Positions 13,271 to 29,888 of a DNA stretch of 64,000 bases are shown one piece after another. The DNA is from Lichenostomus cassidix (lineage: Eukaryota; Chordata; Aves; Passeriformes; Meliphagidae): positions 35,885,797 to 35,949,796 of the forward strand of contig CM039184.1 in NCBI GenBank assembly GCA_008360975.2. The letters are read 5' to 3'. The notes below the pieces were generated by a model, which was not told the origin of the DNA, did not search any database, and saw only the letters and a list, made by a program, of their open reading frames with translations. A program made the translations under genes and the position numbers. Numbering within the stretch: position 1 is the first letter of the stretch; each line of letters begins with the position of its first letter.

Positions 13271-16140
13271 CTGTATCCACTGGGAATATTTAAAGAATAC
13301 ACTGAATGGAAATGTGCAAATGGTGACATAAAGGAATGAAGTAGTCTGGTTTCTGTGTCCTTTCTAGACAAGCCATGACAGGCGAAGAAATGCATTAGTT
13401 TAAAAAGACTTTTTAAACTGTTGGAATAGATTTCAGGGGACCCTGTGGAATTTTTGTGGCTGGGGTGAATTAGGTATGAATGATCTTAAGTCAGGAAAAA
13501 GGATCCACTTACATCCTAAAGACACTGAAATTCAGTCATAGGACTATTGCTTTCGTTACTTGGTAAAAGTAAGTATTTCTTGCAACAAGCATATCTTTTT
13601 AATTCAAAGTAAATAGACTTTGGAAATTCTTCAGCTGCCCTATTGCAATTACCTATTATTCATAAATGATCTTTCCTTTCAACGCATACCTAAAATGAAA
13701 CATTTTCGAACGGATCTATTTTTGCACTTTTGCAACACAGTCAAATCACTAGAAGTTTTGCTGTACCCTTGTCAATAAAACACCAGTGGCAAAAAAAAAT
13801 CTGTTTTCAACAATTAGAATTGACCTAGTTGAAAAATCTGATCTTAGTAAAATGTTCCAGGATGGTAAGTGTGCAGAATGAAAAAGTCTAGTAAGTTATC
13901 CTATCTGCTTTATTTCTCTAATAGTTTTAGTAATAAATACTGAATAGAATATTGTTTTTCACTTTTCCAAGAGGGAGCATTAATGTTCAAGGAAGTCCCT
14001 GAAGTTTATTTTAAATGCAGCCTTTTTACATAATTTCTTTTCATCTCTTGACTTTATGGTCAAATGAATATTTCTTAATACATGGTAGTTTTAAAAGTCA
14101 ATATAATCTAGTCCCTGACAGCCAGTGGCTGTTTGACCTAGTTCAAAGGAATAACAAACATACAAAACTTTATAACCATAAGCTATAGTAACTGACTTTG
14201 AAAAAGACAAAAGAAGAAGGAAAACCAAGTTATTCTGAGTTATGATACTAGGGCCTGCGTTTCATGTTATAAATTGTGGTGAATAAATAATAACATTTGT
14301 GGTAAGGAAGGCTAGTTATCAACTGCATTTTTTAATGTGTAAGACAACATTTATTATTCTTATACCAGAGGGTTTAGGATGTGATCCAAATTTCTTTTTG
14401 AGAGATAAAATCTCTATGCTGTAATGTTTCAAGTCCCGTGTACTTGTTGGCAAGGAAAGGTTTAATAAAACATTGAGAAAGAGAGAAGCAATTAGCTAGG
14501 CTGTCTCTAGAGCTTGAGAAGGTGTATTCTCAGAGGTTAACTCTGGCCAGGAGCTCTAGTTCTGCATGGAATTAGAGTGAGTTAAGAAACACTTCATAAA
14601 ATTAATATTTTCTGAAAAATTAATATTTTTCTAAAATCATAACCTTTCATAGGAACAAAGGAGTTTTTGGTAAATTTAGACTCAGAAGCTTGTCTCATGA
14701 TGAAACATATAGGTACAGGGAGGAAGGTAAAGCCATATACCACCAAATATATTTAATACCCTCACCTGAAGTACGTTATGAAGAAAAGCATTGAAATGCA
14801 TGTTTCTATCATCCAGAATCAAAGTGGAGCACTTGGTACTTTACTGTACACTCTAAAGTCTCTAATTCTAATCCTGTAATTTTAGGAGAATTTAGCAGGC
14901 AACCTACATAAAGCTAAAGACTCTTTAATGAAGTGTAAAATTAGAATAAGGGCTTTTAAGTGTGAATTCAAAAATACCATGATCCAGAGAAACACTTAAG
15001 TCAATGTGGTTATTCATGCACAAACCTTTTTCTTCAAAAGGTCTTCACTTAGAAGTTTTTTCTATATTTTAGTTCCTTTCTCACATACCTCTAAGCTGAA
15101 ATTTAATTGACTGTGATTGCTGAACAAATGTCTTTGGTGAGTTTGAAGTCTTACTAAGAGGGAACTGAAAAGAGATTTGGTTTGATTCTGAGGAGCGAAG
15201 ATGCAAACTACCAGCTCCTAATCCTGTGATCAAAACAATTGACCTGTATTTGAGAAAGATATCACTTAAGCTGAATATGGTGAATTTGCTTGAAATCCAT
15301 AAGAAACAATATTACATGGTGAGAAAGATGAATGGATGAAATGTATAGTGACATAACGTATTGCTTTCCACAGCTGTTTCTATTTGATACACAATTCATT
15401 TGTTGTGACTTACCTACCCCCTGTCCAGTAATCCATGTCTGCCCCACCCCATTCTTCCCACTCCATCCATTTAAGCAGCTTTCAGAGAGCAGCCATTTTC
15501 CAAGAACAAACACCTTGTCACAAAACTGCTGTTTTTTCTGCTACTGTCAGCAGGAAGAAGCACATTTTTGACAGGGTCAAATGTTGAACACAGGTAATTG
15601 CAGTCTGAATCATCCTCTAGTCTAGAGTACATGAGTTTCTCTGTGCAGCTGAAGAAGTCTGGGACTCAACACTCAGGGACAGGCAGATGCATGAAACTCA
15701 TTTTCACTTGACTGGTCTGCCTTTTAACATGGAGTCTTACTAACAGAGGCTGCTCAGGTAGGCTTTACAGCAGTGAAGGTTTTCAGTGTCTTCTAAATAA
15801 GAGGGAAATTTTTAAAATATCTTCTCCTGGTGATGTAAGCAGTAGACTGAGATAAGTCTTCAGGAATGAAAGGTGGTTGAACTGAATCATGTTGCTACGG
15901 TCAGGCTTTCGTTCACTAGTAATGTTCTAGATAGTGACTGATAGTGACAGGCAAAGCATGACATTGGTGGGGCGTATTCATTTAATGAGTAGGCTGGAGA
16001 ACTATTTACACTTTGTAAAATCTGGGGTAGGAGTTACACAGTGTTGTAAGAAATTTTCCTTGTTGCTTGATTTAACTACAGATTTCATAGTTCAAACCTG
16101 TAACCTTAGCAGTTGGGCTTTGCACACTGGTAGTGAGTTG

Positions 16141-16206
16141 TTTTATTGGTAGTCTACTGGTTGTTTTACTGGTAGTCTACCAGTTTTACTGATAGTTTAC
16201 TGGTTG
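16141..16206. repeat. Three-copy minisatellite, 20-23 bp unit
   Basis: Three adjacent copies of a unit of type TTTTACTGGTAGTCTACTGG with an optional TTG tail: 16141-16163, 16164-16183 and 16184-16206. The copies differ by a few substitutions and by the 3-bp tail. It lies about 0.6 kb downstream of the M3 exon donor in transcript direction. Confidence 0.85.
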
Positions 16207-16750
16207 TCCAGCTATAATATAAATACTAGTAATCATTACTGTAATTAAGTTTCCAACTAGTAATATGAGCAACAAACACAAAATTAACAGGAAAGAAGAA
16301 AAAACCCAAACTTACCAGCCTTTTAAAGTAAAATGTTATTCTACCAATAAAGGTATTTGAATAAGTACTTTGGGTATTAAAAAATATTTGCGTGAAACAC
16401 AGCTGTTAAGGCTTTGAATTGAGTATTAGAATGAAATTAGGAAACATTTGTCAAATCTCAATGTAGCACAAACTGCTGCAAATACCAGTAACATTCATTC
16501 ACTGAAGTACAATCTAACTGTTCTAACAGAGTGAAACTCATGCTTGTGCAGATGGCTCCCACATGGCCCATGCCTCATTTAAATCCCTCTTAATCCCTCT
16601 TTCGAGAATTCAAGTTGGATTTATACAATTCATAGTCCTTCTAGTGACCCTCTGCCTATAGTGAATTTTATGCTGTGCTGCCATTTTATTTATATTGCCA
16701 CTTTAAGCTGCAGTACGTTTACCAAATTAACCATGTCCCTGCATAATTCA

Positions 16751-18786
<2,036 letters not shown>

Positions 18787-20830
18787 TTAGAGAATGTATG
18801 CTCTGTCAAATATATTTGTTCACTATGAAAAGGTTAATATTTTGAATTCTCTATAGTGATTTTTAATAAGCACAGTCCTCTTTGTACCAGCAGTATCTAC
18901 TGAAAAGGGGCAGAAACCTGAAATATTAAGAGTTTGATAAGCTCTGAAATTTTTGTTTTCTCATAAAAAACAAATTCAGTTATACAAGTCATTATTACAA
19001 TTTCCTCTGTGAGATCACACTTTTTTGCCACTTACGGCTTGGAAATACTTCTCTGTATAAAGAAAATGCTTGCTTCCCTATTGTATAAAATCTCCTTTAT
19101 ATCTTGGTTCAATTTTGAGTTTAATTTTATTTTTTTTTAAAAATAAAAATTTTTTTAAACTAAAATTTGGGGAAAATATAGTGAGATCAGTATGGGCATT
19201 AGATTATCAATAAGGGAATCTGCTAAATCTCTCCCTTGATCTTCATTCAGACTGTTCCAGCTCATAAGTGAAATGACCAAGTTTCAAACACATATTGATG
19301 ACTGGAAAGACCAAAGATTAGGAAATTTTAGAAAGGTAATTAAATGACCTAGTTTTATCCAGGTACTGAACATAAAGCAACTTCTACTGATTTAACCAAA
19401 CCAGAACAAAAAAAATCTATTGTTACCTCTTAAAAGTTCCATAAACCCATGTTTTTATATTATCCAGATTGTTGTGGGTTGTTTGTTTTATTTTTTTAAT
19501 TTTTTTTCACCCTACAAACTGTAGATAATTTCACAGATCTTGACCTGGCCTCATTAGATTTTCTAATTTGTTCAATTCTCACATTAGTCACATAAGAATG
19601 TTGCTGAAGGCAATGCTGTTACTGAAAGTGGTGTATACATAAAACAGTTTCTCACAGCAACAAATACACATAATTCAGTTTTCTTCCTTATTTTGAGAAA
19701 AAATGTTTCCTAATTCTGAATTTAACAAGGAAGGCTATATAGCTATATATTTCTCAGGTGATATGACGCACGTTGTTTACGTTTTTCAGTATTTTTTAAT
19801 AGATATTTTCCTAATCAGTTTTTATTTGCCAAAATGCCATTTTATACAAAAGTACTCAATATTAATAGTGATTTAATATTTATCAGATTAAAGAAATTTG
19901 TAATGGATTTATGATCTTATCCTATACTAATATAATACATTGTGGTTTATGCTGAAGCATACAGAAATGAACTTCAGATGAAGTCAGACTGAAATGTTTG
20001 TATTCTAGAATATTAAGTGCTTGGAAAAGCCTTCTGCACTTCATTATTTTCATAACAGTTCTTTTAACAGGCCACCAGTTTTTTATATGATGCCATAATG
20101 AATGCAGTTTCATGACATTTTTATTCTGTTGAGGCATTAAAAAAATTTAGAAAGACATTTGTTATGATGTTCAATTTTAAAAATACAGTCTGTATCTCAG
20201 GAGTTTTATATCTGCAAGCTCAATTATTAGTTCCATTCCTAATTGCCAGTGTTTTCTGAATCCTATCTACAGTCCTGAAATCTGTGTCCCAGATCCTGGC
20301 TCAACCATCTGCTGCCCCAGCTTCAAGACAGAGTTCTGCCTCTGTCATGGGATGAATTCCTGGTTTAACAAAGTGAATGGGAATTTTGGTGTTTACTTCA
20401 GAAAAGGCCAGGATATTCCCTTACATTTCTCTTCCATGGTCTTCAAAAGGATACCCATGCAATATAGTATTTCATTTAGCAGTTCAGAACACCTCACGTA
20501 ACCAGAAGTTCTGCACTGACTGGCCTTTGTTGGAACCATATTCTTACTTCAAACTGGTTCTTACCCTGAAGATTTCTTTTTTTTTTTGTGACAATCATTC
20601 TGTTAATTCAGCAGCCTTGGACAGCAGCAGTCTCTCTCATACATCACAGTAAATCGTGGTCGTAAGGAGTGACAAATGCATCAGCCTAATCTAGGTATAA
20701 GCAAAGCCATTTTATTTGTCATCATATCAGTGAGAATTATTCAGCACAGAATATTTTCTTCTTATCTGGTCCTATATTCTCCTTTCAAAACAAATTAGGA
20801 TGGAAAACGAAGGAGCATCAGAGTGCATAG

Positions 20831-20848
20831 TATATGCATATGCATATA
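20831..20848. repeat. Perfect 18-bp palindrome with ATGCAT cores
   Basis: The sequence TATATGCATATGCATATA equals its own reverse complement and contains two ATGCAT cores. It is probably a simple AT-rich sequence; a POU-factor type site is possible, but nothing else supports that. Confidence 0.8.
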
Positions 20849-22968
20849 TGGAGTGTCAATAAATATTGGCTATTGCTTGTCTGTTGTTTTTTTTCCATCC
20901 AGAGAAATGTGAGATAGGAGATCTGAGTTTCTTTCCTGAGGACTCCAGTGGACCTGAACTATTACAGACCCTCAGCACAAAAATGCTGTAGTCCTAAACA
21001 GTGAACAGTAAATTATAGAGTAACTCTGATATGGGTTATTTTATGTGGTTGCAAATTTGACAGATCTAACTGAAATAAGGAGAAAGAGAAGAACAGTTGT
21101 AAGCAACAGAATCCTAACAAAATTAAAGAGATTCTAAATGAAAGAAGTGCAAATGGACTATATTGTAATCACAGGGAAGGAGAGAAAAAAGAGGGTATTA
21201 TGAAGAGGCCAAAACTAGGACTGAATGATGTGTCAGAGAAATTATACAGAACAATTTTTTGCATGGTTTTGTGTTTTTGTAAATATGATTGGCCAAGGGG
21301 AAAAAAATCTTCAAAACCTATAACACCAAGATCAAACAAAAAATTGAAAAAAAAAAAAAGAGTAAAATGTGCCTCAGAGTAGAAGAATACCTTTGCTTAG
21401 CTCTACAACGTGTGTGACTTAGAGTCCTGCCTTTGTCTTAGACCCAGAAAATTTATGGGCTTTCCAGGCATATGTCCAGTGCTTCCTAGAAAAGACTGTT
21501 GTGTTTCTCTCTTCCAGTACAGCACTGAAAAAATTAATATATAGCAACTCTCCAGGAAGACTGGTGGCTACCCAGCTGGTGTCTACTCTGTTGCTCCACT
21601 GCGGAGTATTGGAGAAAGGCAGCAGAGGGAAGTCAGTCTCAGCACTGCAGTTGCAGCAGTTGCTGGTCCAAGCGTGAAAAAGCTGATGTTAGCTTTTGCC
21701 CTTCCTGACTGAAACAAGAGCCACCTGCATAAACTTGGCTAATTAAGCAGAGTGGAAAAGCAAACAGTTGCTCTAGCAGATGAGTGCTTTAGCTAGGAAG
21801 CAGCCAGCAGGGGCTGTGCTGCTTTTTCCCCACCTGAAACAGCATCCAGCTGTGGGCCTCCTTTCTCTTCCTGTATTCTGTTTCACATTCAAAGTGAGGT
21901 TAGCTGTGCTTTAATCTATTTGACTGGATGCTTGCGTGGATCAGAAGAGACATACCCATGAAGCTGGGGAATGAGATAGACAAGCAGATAAGAGCATTGC
22001 TCTAATAATTCATTTGAAGTACATGAAAGGTAAGTTCTAGTTCATTTTGATATGCACTGTGAATGTCACAGAGAGTGCCTAGTGGGAGGATAGGAATCCC
22101 TTGTGGTATGGTGGTTTTGCTGAGGCTGAGCAACACATTAAGACCTGGTAGTAGTTTCAGACTAAAGCTAAATATAAACGTGCACACAACTCATAAAATG
22201 GATGGATTTTTGTAATCCAAAAGAAAAAAAGCTATCAAGCGCGAAGCAGCAGGCTTCCTAAAAGATAAACATTCTTTTTCCTCGATTGAGGATACATTTT
22301 TTGTGTTTGTAAGTCTAGGTTAACCAGGGATTTAGGTGTGTTAAAGGAGCCAAAAGTACTGACTTGATGAATGCTGTACCTATGCACATGAAGTGAATGT
22401 TTTGGTGTATATGCATGTGATGGTGTATTTTTGTCTCTTACCCATATTCTTTGGTAACCCTGATTGTAGAGCTGCTGGACTGGCATGATTTCTATGCAAT
22501 GTCCATGCTGAGCTATTTGTGTAGTGAAAAACGATATATTGTAGTCGGTCTATATTATTTTTCTTTTCCCCAGAAAAGACAGTTTCTTTGGAGTCAGTCT
22601 TGATCACATACTTAATTGTTGTTGTTTTCGTGGCCAACTGTGAACAACCCAGGAAGGGCAGTTTTCACCTTGAGGTCATCTTCACACTACACAGCCTCTG
22701 CTGACTGCAGCCAGCGCTGTTTAAAAATGGGCTATGCAGGCAGCAGTGTGCTTTGTGTCATTAAAAGGTACTGCCAGTAGTGTGGGATGTGCAAGGGAAA
22801 TCAAGCATAAGCAGTAAGCTCAGGCCATAAAGAGTCCTCTTTTACAGTTTCATGTGTCTCAAACTGTCCCAGAGGTAAGAGTTGGTAGGACTTAAAAATA
22901 TTTGTCTCCTTTTAGCAGCCCTTAAAATGTCTTTTGGGGAAAGCTTTTCTTACTGTATCCCTACAATG

Positions 22969-22986
22969 TCATAAACATGTTTATGA
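22969..22986. repeat. Perfect 18-bp palindrome with ATAAACA half-sites
   Basis: TCATAAACATGTTTATGA is its own reverse complement. Each half contains ATAAACA, which resembles a forkhead-factor core. A regulatory role is speculation. Confidence 0.8.
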
Positions 22987-25900
22987 TTCCTGGAAGGCTG
23001 AGTAGCTGTTTCTGAAGCTATATAGAAAGTTTTAATAAGGGAGAATCACTTCAGGATTCTGAGTCAAGGAAATAGTGTGCCTGAGAAATAATTAAGAAAG
23101 GAGTAATAATTATTCAATCACTATGAAATAAAAAATAATAGCGTAATAAAATATAAAATGAATAATTAGAAACAAAAAAGAAAAGAACTAAGCATGCAGA
23201 GTTCAACTGTTAATCCATGCAGAATGGTGAGTTATTTGCTGAAAATTCTTTATACTACTTTAGATAGTAGCAAATGCAAGCCTGACCTTGTAAGTAATTA
23301 ATTGACAATTCTAATAAATTATTTACCGTGAAATATTTTATAGATATAGAGAGGACTGTGGCTTAAGGACTGCACAGCTTAATAAAATTTAATTAATTTA
23401 TTTATTTAAAATAAGAATCTTATGCTTGCTGAATAGAGATGATTTAAAGCTTATCAAAATTGAACTATGTTAAGCAAATCTGAATAAATCTTTATGGAGC
23501 TCTGCAGAATATGTGTCTTGGATCTGGGAAGCAGATATTTCATATTCTGGTTTTACCCATCTGTCAATATGAATGTAGACTACACAGTTCTGTTTTTGCC
23601 AGTGACTGATAGCCAAAAATCGGCCAGTCTAGCAGCCAAAATATTGCTAGCTATAGAAATTTGCTAACAGAATCCTGGGGCAATTGCATTGTGATGATGC
23701 TTCTGTGCTACAACACTTTATTTTCCCCCTTGAAAAGCAGCTAGAGACAAAGGCTTAGCATGAAATTAGGTAGTGAGAGACAGTGGGAAAGGAGAAAGGG
23801 AGAGTGAGGCTATTTCAGGGGCTAGGATATGCCCAGCCTAAATGGCTGCCTTAGATTTAGATCTCTTAATACAATAGACAGCTGCTCCTATTTGTCTGTC
23901 TTCTGGAAATCCATTTCTTAAGCAGCTCAATTCCTCTACTGCCCATATTCCCACAGAGATCCTAAATTCAAAATGAGCTTGAAAATTGCATTCGACAGAG
24001 TATTTACTTCTAGATGTTATTCCAAACCTCTGCTGTGTTTATTGTTTTCGGACTTGTGAAAACCACAGTTTCTCATTTTATGTGGAAGAGGTAACATATT
24101 TTAAAAGCCAGCTGACATGCTTTTCTCTATAAAGATAAAAGTAAGAACAGTTCTAAAGAGAAAAGTTAAAGACCCTTCTTCCAAAATGGAAAAACAGGTG
24201 GACTCAAGAAACAGATTTTGTATGGATTGATGTAACATGGCTATTGCATCTTATACCTCTGACTATTTTCTAATGCTTAATACTTTGGATTCACGTGCTC
24301 TTACTAAATGGTTGTCATTACAGTGCTTTGAGTATTCCTATCTACTCTCTGTAAAGGTCAAATATTTACTCAAATGTCTGTTGCAGGAAAATCCACACTG
24401 AGAATAGTTCAAGATATATAATATGTATAGCAAATACGATCTTACTGCAGACCATCATAGACTTCCCCTTTGCTGTGTTTCCCATCCCTTCCCTAATGCT
24501 GGTTCTGGCACTTGTCTCATTCTGAGTTGGGAAATTTCAGTATGCTAGGCAGTAGACAGCTAGTCTTTTAAATACATGTGTGTTAAAGCCCCAGACAGAT
24601 GAAGTTTTGATCAGTATTGTCCCGAGACAAAATAATTCACCGTGTAATTAAGTCTTTTACAAAGTGTCCTGCATACAGAAACCCTAATTTTTTATCTAGA
24701 ACACAGGATGCAATCACCCTGGCCTTTAGTGAGAGTATGGCTATTGACTCCAAGTGTCTTCAGAAAAAAAGAGATTAGTGAAAAAAGAAAAAGACCCTAA
24801 ACACCAAATAAGACTTTCTATTTTTAAAGATATTAATGTTGAAAGCAAATTTTCTGAGAACTTTATCTTCTAACTGAAAAAACTGCTTAGCCAAAAATAG
24901 ACAGTCTCAGGAGCACCAGCACTTTTCTTCTGACTTTTGTTGCATGCTGTCTTTTTTTCTCTGCATCTGCTAAAATAAGATTGCAATTAACATCTCCTGG
25001 CAACACTGTGTTACACATAACACTGCAATCAGAATAACAGATGATTTTCACAGAGCCCATGAAGGAGAATGAAATATATAAACTGACTTTTCCATGAAGC
25101 AATGCTGTCCCTTTAACTTTGTCTCCTGTTTGAGTCATTATCAAAGAAATGCAATCTTCTTGATTTTACCTTGTTCAGTAAAGAAGTTTCCTTTTTATTC
25201 TTCCAAGAATGTGCCACCATTGTTTGAGAGAACTCTGATTTACTTATTACTGAAATACAGCTAAATGCTTTCTGTTCCTTTACGTTCCAGTGATAAAATT
25301 TCTTAAACAAAAAATAAAATTCATAGATTGCACATGTGCAAAGCACATTATTTAAATAGATTGTACCTATAAAACTGATAACATATAAGTAAATTTAGCT
25401 GAAATAATTTTCATACGTTTCTACGAAGGAGTCAGGATAATAAAAAACACTTGGTAAGTGCAGTCTTCAGAAACTTTCCAATTTGCACTTTAATATAAAT
25501 TGCAATTTGAGTGCATTTTGCTGATAAAAGTTGCTTATAAAAGTACTCATTTCTTCCTCATCATAAAATAGATAAAACACTGTATCTATCTTCATACAGC
25601 CTGAACAGAAATTATGATTTTCCATCATCTAGCATATAGAACTAGACAAACTCTCATGTACATGGCACTTCTCTATGTATCTGAAGCCAAGACTCACTAA
25701 AAAACTCTAGGAATGTACTACCCTCCAGTTTTTCTTTGAAGCCACAGTCTGTGGATATCAGCAGTATATTGAGGGAAATCAGTGCTGATTCTGTCACCTG
25801 TCTTTTACTACATAAATTCCTGGACAGGAAGGAAGTGTCTTTACATAGCTTTTATTGAAAAAATACTGAGGCAAGTGGTAAACTTAACATTGGTGGAAGA

Positions 25901-26044
25901 CTGATAATCACTGCAGTAAAAAACAGTTGAAAATAAATATGGAAAAGAGAAACTTTTTCTTTTCAGCTTGATAAATTTGCACTTGCAGTTCCCATGTTCC
26001 TCAGAATGGAGACCTGAGCCTCACTGAGTAGGACCTTTGTAGGC

Positions 26045-26140
26045 TGGAGAACCCAGCACAACATCATGGCAAAGACAAGTGCACTGATCTGCAATGAGGA
26101 TGGAGTAACCCCCTGCACTGATACAGGCTGGGGATGGACA
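26045..26140 (+). mobile_element. Possible CR1 LINE ORF2 fragment
   Basis: A short match to the CR1 stretch just upstream of the 3' end of the reverse transcriptase ORF: GGCAAAGACAAGTGCACTGATCTGC, then AACCCCCTGCACTGATACAGG and CTGGGGATGGACAG. The middle agrees well with recalled CR1 consensus (CCCCTGCA...TACAGGCTGGGG); the flanks do not. The fragment is isolated, diverged and antisense to GLRA3. The small antisense frame over it (25963-26178) is not a gene. Confidence 0.5.
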
Positions 26141-28498
26141 GGGTAGGTGTCAGTTCTGCCAGGCCTGGGAGATATCAAGTTGAACAGAAGTTTTGTGATG
26201 TGCGACTAGTCACTTGCTGCACTCTGTTAGCAGGGGCAGAGAGGGGAAAACAAGAGAGACATCTGAATGTAATTCTTCTACTTCCAGGACAGATGATGAA
26301 TTTTTATTCAATGAATCTTTAAGGTTGAATGCTCAAATTTTGATCAGTGCAGGGGTAACAGTTGTGGCCTCTTTCCCCTTGAGTTAAATGCCTTGTTGGA
26401 GTCAGACAGTTGCATTTTCTGCATCTAGGGATGGTCACATCCTCAGCCTGCCATAAACTCTGTTTGTTTTCCAAAGGGTTTATAATTTCTCCTTTTTCAG
26501 TGAAGGAATGAGCAGCTTCAGAGATTTCACACCCATAGACTACCTCCTGGAAAAAAAGTACAAACTTCCTTTTTGGCGAAATGGTCTATGAAAAAATCAA
26601 GGGAGTTAAAAAGACATGTCTTAAAAATCACTCCTATAGTCTCAAAAAGAGTAGTTTAGGTGTTTGTCAACACAAGAAGGGGTTTGAGTTGTTGGCAGGA
26701 TAAGGATCAAACTTCTGTCTCCTTTAATCACTGTCATTACCAAGCTGGCAGCAAAATGGCTGAATATAAGGCACTAGGTCAGTTGAGGATGAGACCTAGA
26801 AGGGCCACAATCTAAAGGCTGTTAAGCAACTTTTTTGAGTTTATGGGGGAACAAAAAGCATTATGCGAAAAAATTGTGTTTGGGATGCACATGTTAGAAG
26901 GTCAAATGGGGAGTGTGGAGTTAAACATGCTGTTCATCAAGATTGCAATTGTCAGCAATGGTCTCATACAGAATCTATCACTTCTGGTGGTGAGTGTAGC
27001 ATAGTTCCCCTACATCCAATTCTTTGATCCAAAGAATCCAAAGCATTATTAGACCTAAGACAGTTCTGAAAAATCATCACTTAAATGCAGGTGTTATGCA
27101 TTATCCATGATGCAGGAATAAAGCCAAGACTCATTTGTTCCTGTTAGCCAATGCTGTTATGTATAAATTCATGCTACTGTATATTGGGCTTTTTGCAGCT
27201 GTGATTGAAATTATCTGTGATTGAAATAAAATGTAGGTGTTGCATAACAGCCCAGGGAAGCAATTAATGTCACGTGGGAATGAGGCAAAGCAAGACCATC
27301 CTTGTAACATAAATGGCTCATATGTGATTTTTCTGGTTGTTATGATTCTACTTCACTTCCCAAATTGGTCACTGCAGATATGCCTGTGGATGCAAAATAT
27401 GGAACTTATCAGAAATGTTGTTGTGTCACTTCAGAACACAAGATTTGATGAGCCATTTTGCTGTACTGTTGCTGAAACTGTTATGTGTCTATATTTAGAC
27501 ACTGTTCATATTTTGAGCTCTAGTTACAGTGAACCGTTTTCAATTGGGCATGAAACACTGATGAGACGTGCACTGATGAGTTTCCACATACTGTCCTGAA
27601 GCTTCATGTTAATTTGCTTCACAGGGAGAATTTTTGGGGTTTGTTTTCTGTTTTACAGGATATCTCAGAAGAGTTTTCCATCTTGTGTTGTGACTAAATT
27701 TAATTTGAAAACTCTTCCTTGGTCACTTATTGTATACCAGCTGCAGTTGCTTCGCATTATTTTAAGAACTCATTTTATCTAATCTGTCATTGGCCAGAGA
27801 AATAGACTTCGCATCGAGTTTTGAAAATTGATTTTTAAAAATTTTGGTTCTTGTGGAGTATCCTAAAGGCATGTCTGCTTGCAATATCTCATTGCAGAGG
27901 CCCTAAGAAAGCGCATCAGTTCATATATCATAATCATATATCCAAGTGACATAGTGAAAATACTTGCTGTTGTCTTTTAATGTAATGTTTATGGTGTTTT
28001 AGCCTACAAATGGTATTGATAATACTGGTTGTAACAGAGAAATAAAAGAAATTCTTACCCTCCTAGAAACCAAACCCCTCTAATTGGATTAAATTTGCTT
28101 CATACAGAAGATTTGATTTTTTAAATTTTTTTTTTAAACAGCTTTGGAGAAAATCCTGTTATCTTGAAGAGAGTATCACAATAAATGTAGTCCTTCATGG
28201 GTAAGACCACCTTTGCTTTCTGATTTGCCCTGCCAGAGTTCTAGATCTGTACCTGTAATTTTGGTGCTGAACCTCAGAGCAGGGCACTCAGCTGCTTCCT
28301 CTGGTGAGGACATACCCTTCCACCTGCAGACACTGCTGCTCAGCACCAGCATTGCATTTCCCCCCCCTGCCATCACAGGCAGGTCCCACAGTTGTGCAAT
28401 TGCCTTATCTTTTGCTGGCCTTTTCTAACTTCTCCATCCTCTAACGGCATCCTGGCTTTCAACGTTTCGGTGTTATCAAATACCTTGCTTTTTATTGC

Positions 28499-28527
28499 TT
28501 TTTTTTTTTTTTTTTTTTTTTTTTTTT
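28499..28527. repeat. Poly(T) tract, 29 nt
   Basis: Uninterrupted run of T on the plus strand, equal to poly(A) in the GLRA3 sense direction. It may be the decayed tail of a retroposed copy, but no flanking element or target duplication was recognised. Confidence 0.9.
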
Positions 28528-29888
28528 GTGGACAAATTAAATGGTCTAATTATTTTTTTCAGTAGAGGCATGAACTTCATATTTCCAGGATTGTGGGTTG
28601 CACTCACATCTTAGAACATGTTTGGACACAGACATACAGAATACAACAGGCTTCTGATTTGCCTTGCTGTCCGCTAGACTATTTTTCCTTGGATGAAAAG
28701 TAATAGTTAGTTAAATAGGCTTGAAAGAGGTTGTGAAGAAAAATGTAGTGCCTTCAAAATACTGAAAAAAGTGATGTTTTAGTCAAAACCACAAGGTTTA
28801 AACTCTGACAATTATAATGTAAGTTCTCAAACAAATAAGTAAGAGTACAACTCTGCTTTGGATTAAGTGTTTGGAAATCACTGGAAATTCTGAAATTTTA
28901 AACCAGGTTTCCATTCAGTATCAAGTTAAGAATTCCAGTAATGTCTTAATTTCTCAGTTAGAGATTTTTGATGCATCATATTATGCAAATGAACTTTAGA
29001 AAAATGATAAGAATACTCTATAACATGATTTCTCATTAGTTAATATCACATACAGGGTATAGAATACAATTACAGACACACATTAAAATGGCACAAAAGC
29101 AGGAGAATCCCAAAAAGGACGGGTAAGTTCCTTGTATATCTCAAAGGAGACAGTGGAAAATAATGCAAATAAAATTTTCTTAGTTTTCATAAGGATTATG
29201 GTAGAAAGGAAAAGAGGAATAATAGGAATTTCTACATTATTATTAACAAAAGAATGTCTTAGTGAAAAAAAATTACTCTGCTATAGGATATGTATCACAA
29301 ATTTTAGAAGGTTTTTAAGGATTATCCAGATACTAGTATTTGTACAATAAAGTGCATATTAAGTATTTCCACTTTATTTTAGGGAACACTTCAAAATATC
29401 TCTATCAATATCTTCCTACTCTAAATGGAAATTATCAGAGAACCTTCTTTTCTCTTAGTACACCACTGCAGTTGTGATAAAACAGTGTTGAAAAGCACTC
29501 TCCTTAATTTTGATTGTAACAGGACATTCCTTATGAACACCACCTATCTAATTTTCTGTCCCTGACATTTCAGCAGAATCTAAATGAATCATTCTAATCT
29601 TAAATTTTAAGATGTATTTATTCACACTGGAGAACAAAAATCAAAAGATATACAGATTAGAATGGAAGAGTTTTAGCTTTTTTTTCCTCAAGAGTATATA
29701 TAAACTATGCATTCTTAGGCTTTGCATTTCAGGATTATTGTGCTTGTGATTGCTCAGTTATGGATATAGTTTTTCACAATTAAAAATGAAAATATAATAA
29801 CTGTATTAATAATGTTAATCCCCTCCTTTTTTGTAAATAATCCCAGAGATGAGCTAAATATCTTAGTTCTAGAAAGGCTTAAATTCAG

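Noticed and set aside
21440..21900. Locally GC-richer stretch considered as a hidden exon or old repeat
   Set aside because: No consensus repeat block, long frame or splice pair could be recognised.
27237..27599. 120-codon plus-strand frame
   Set aside because: No recognisable domain, no flanking splice-site pattern and no similarity to GLRA3; probably chance.
28499..28527. Poly(T) tract as the tail of a processed pseudogene
   Set aside because: No flanking gene-like sequence or target duplication; a simple homopolymer is the safer reading.
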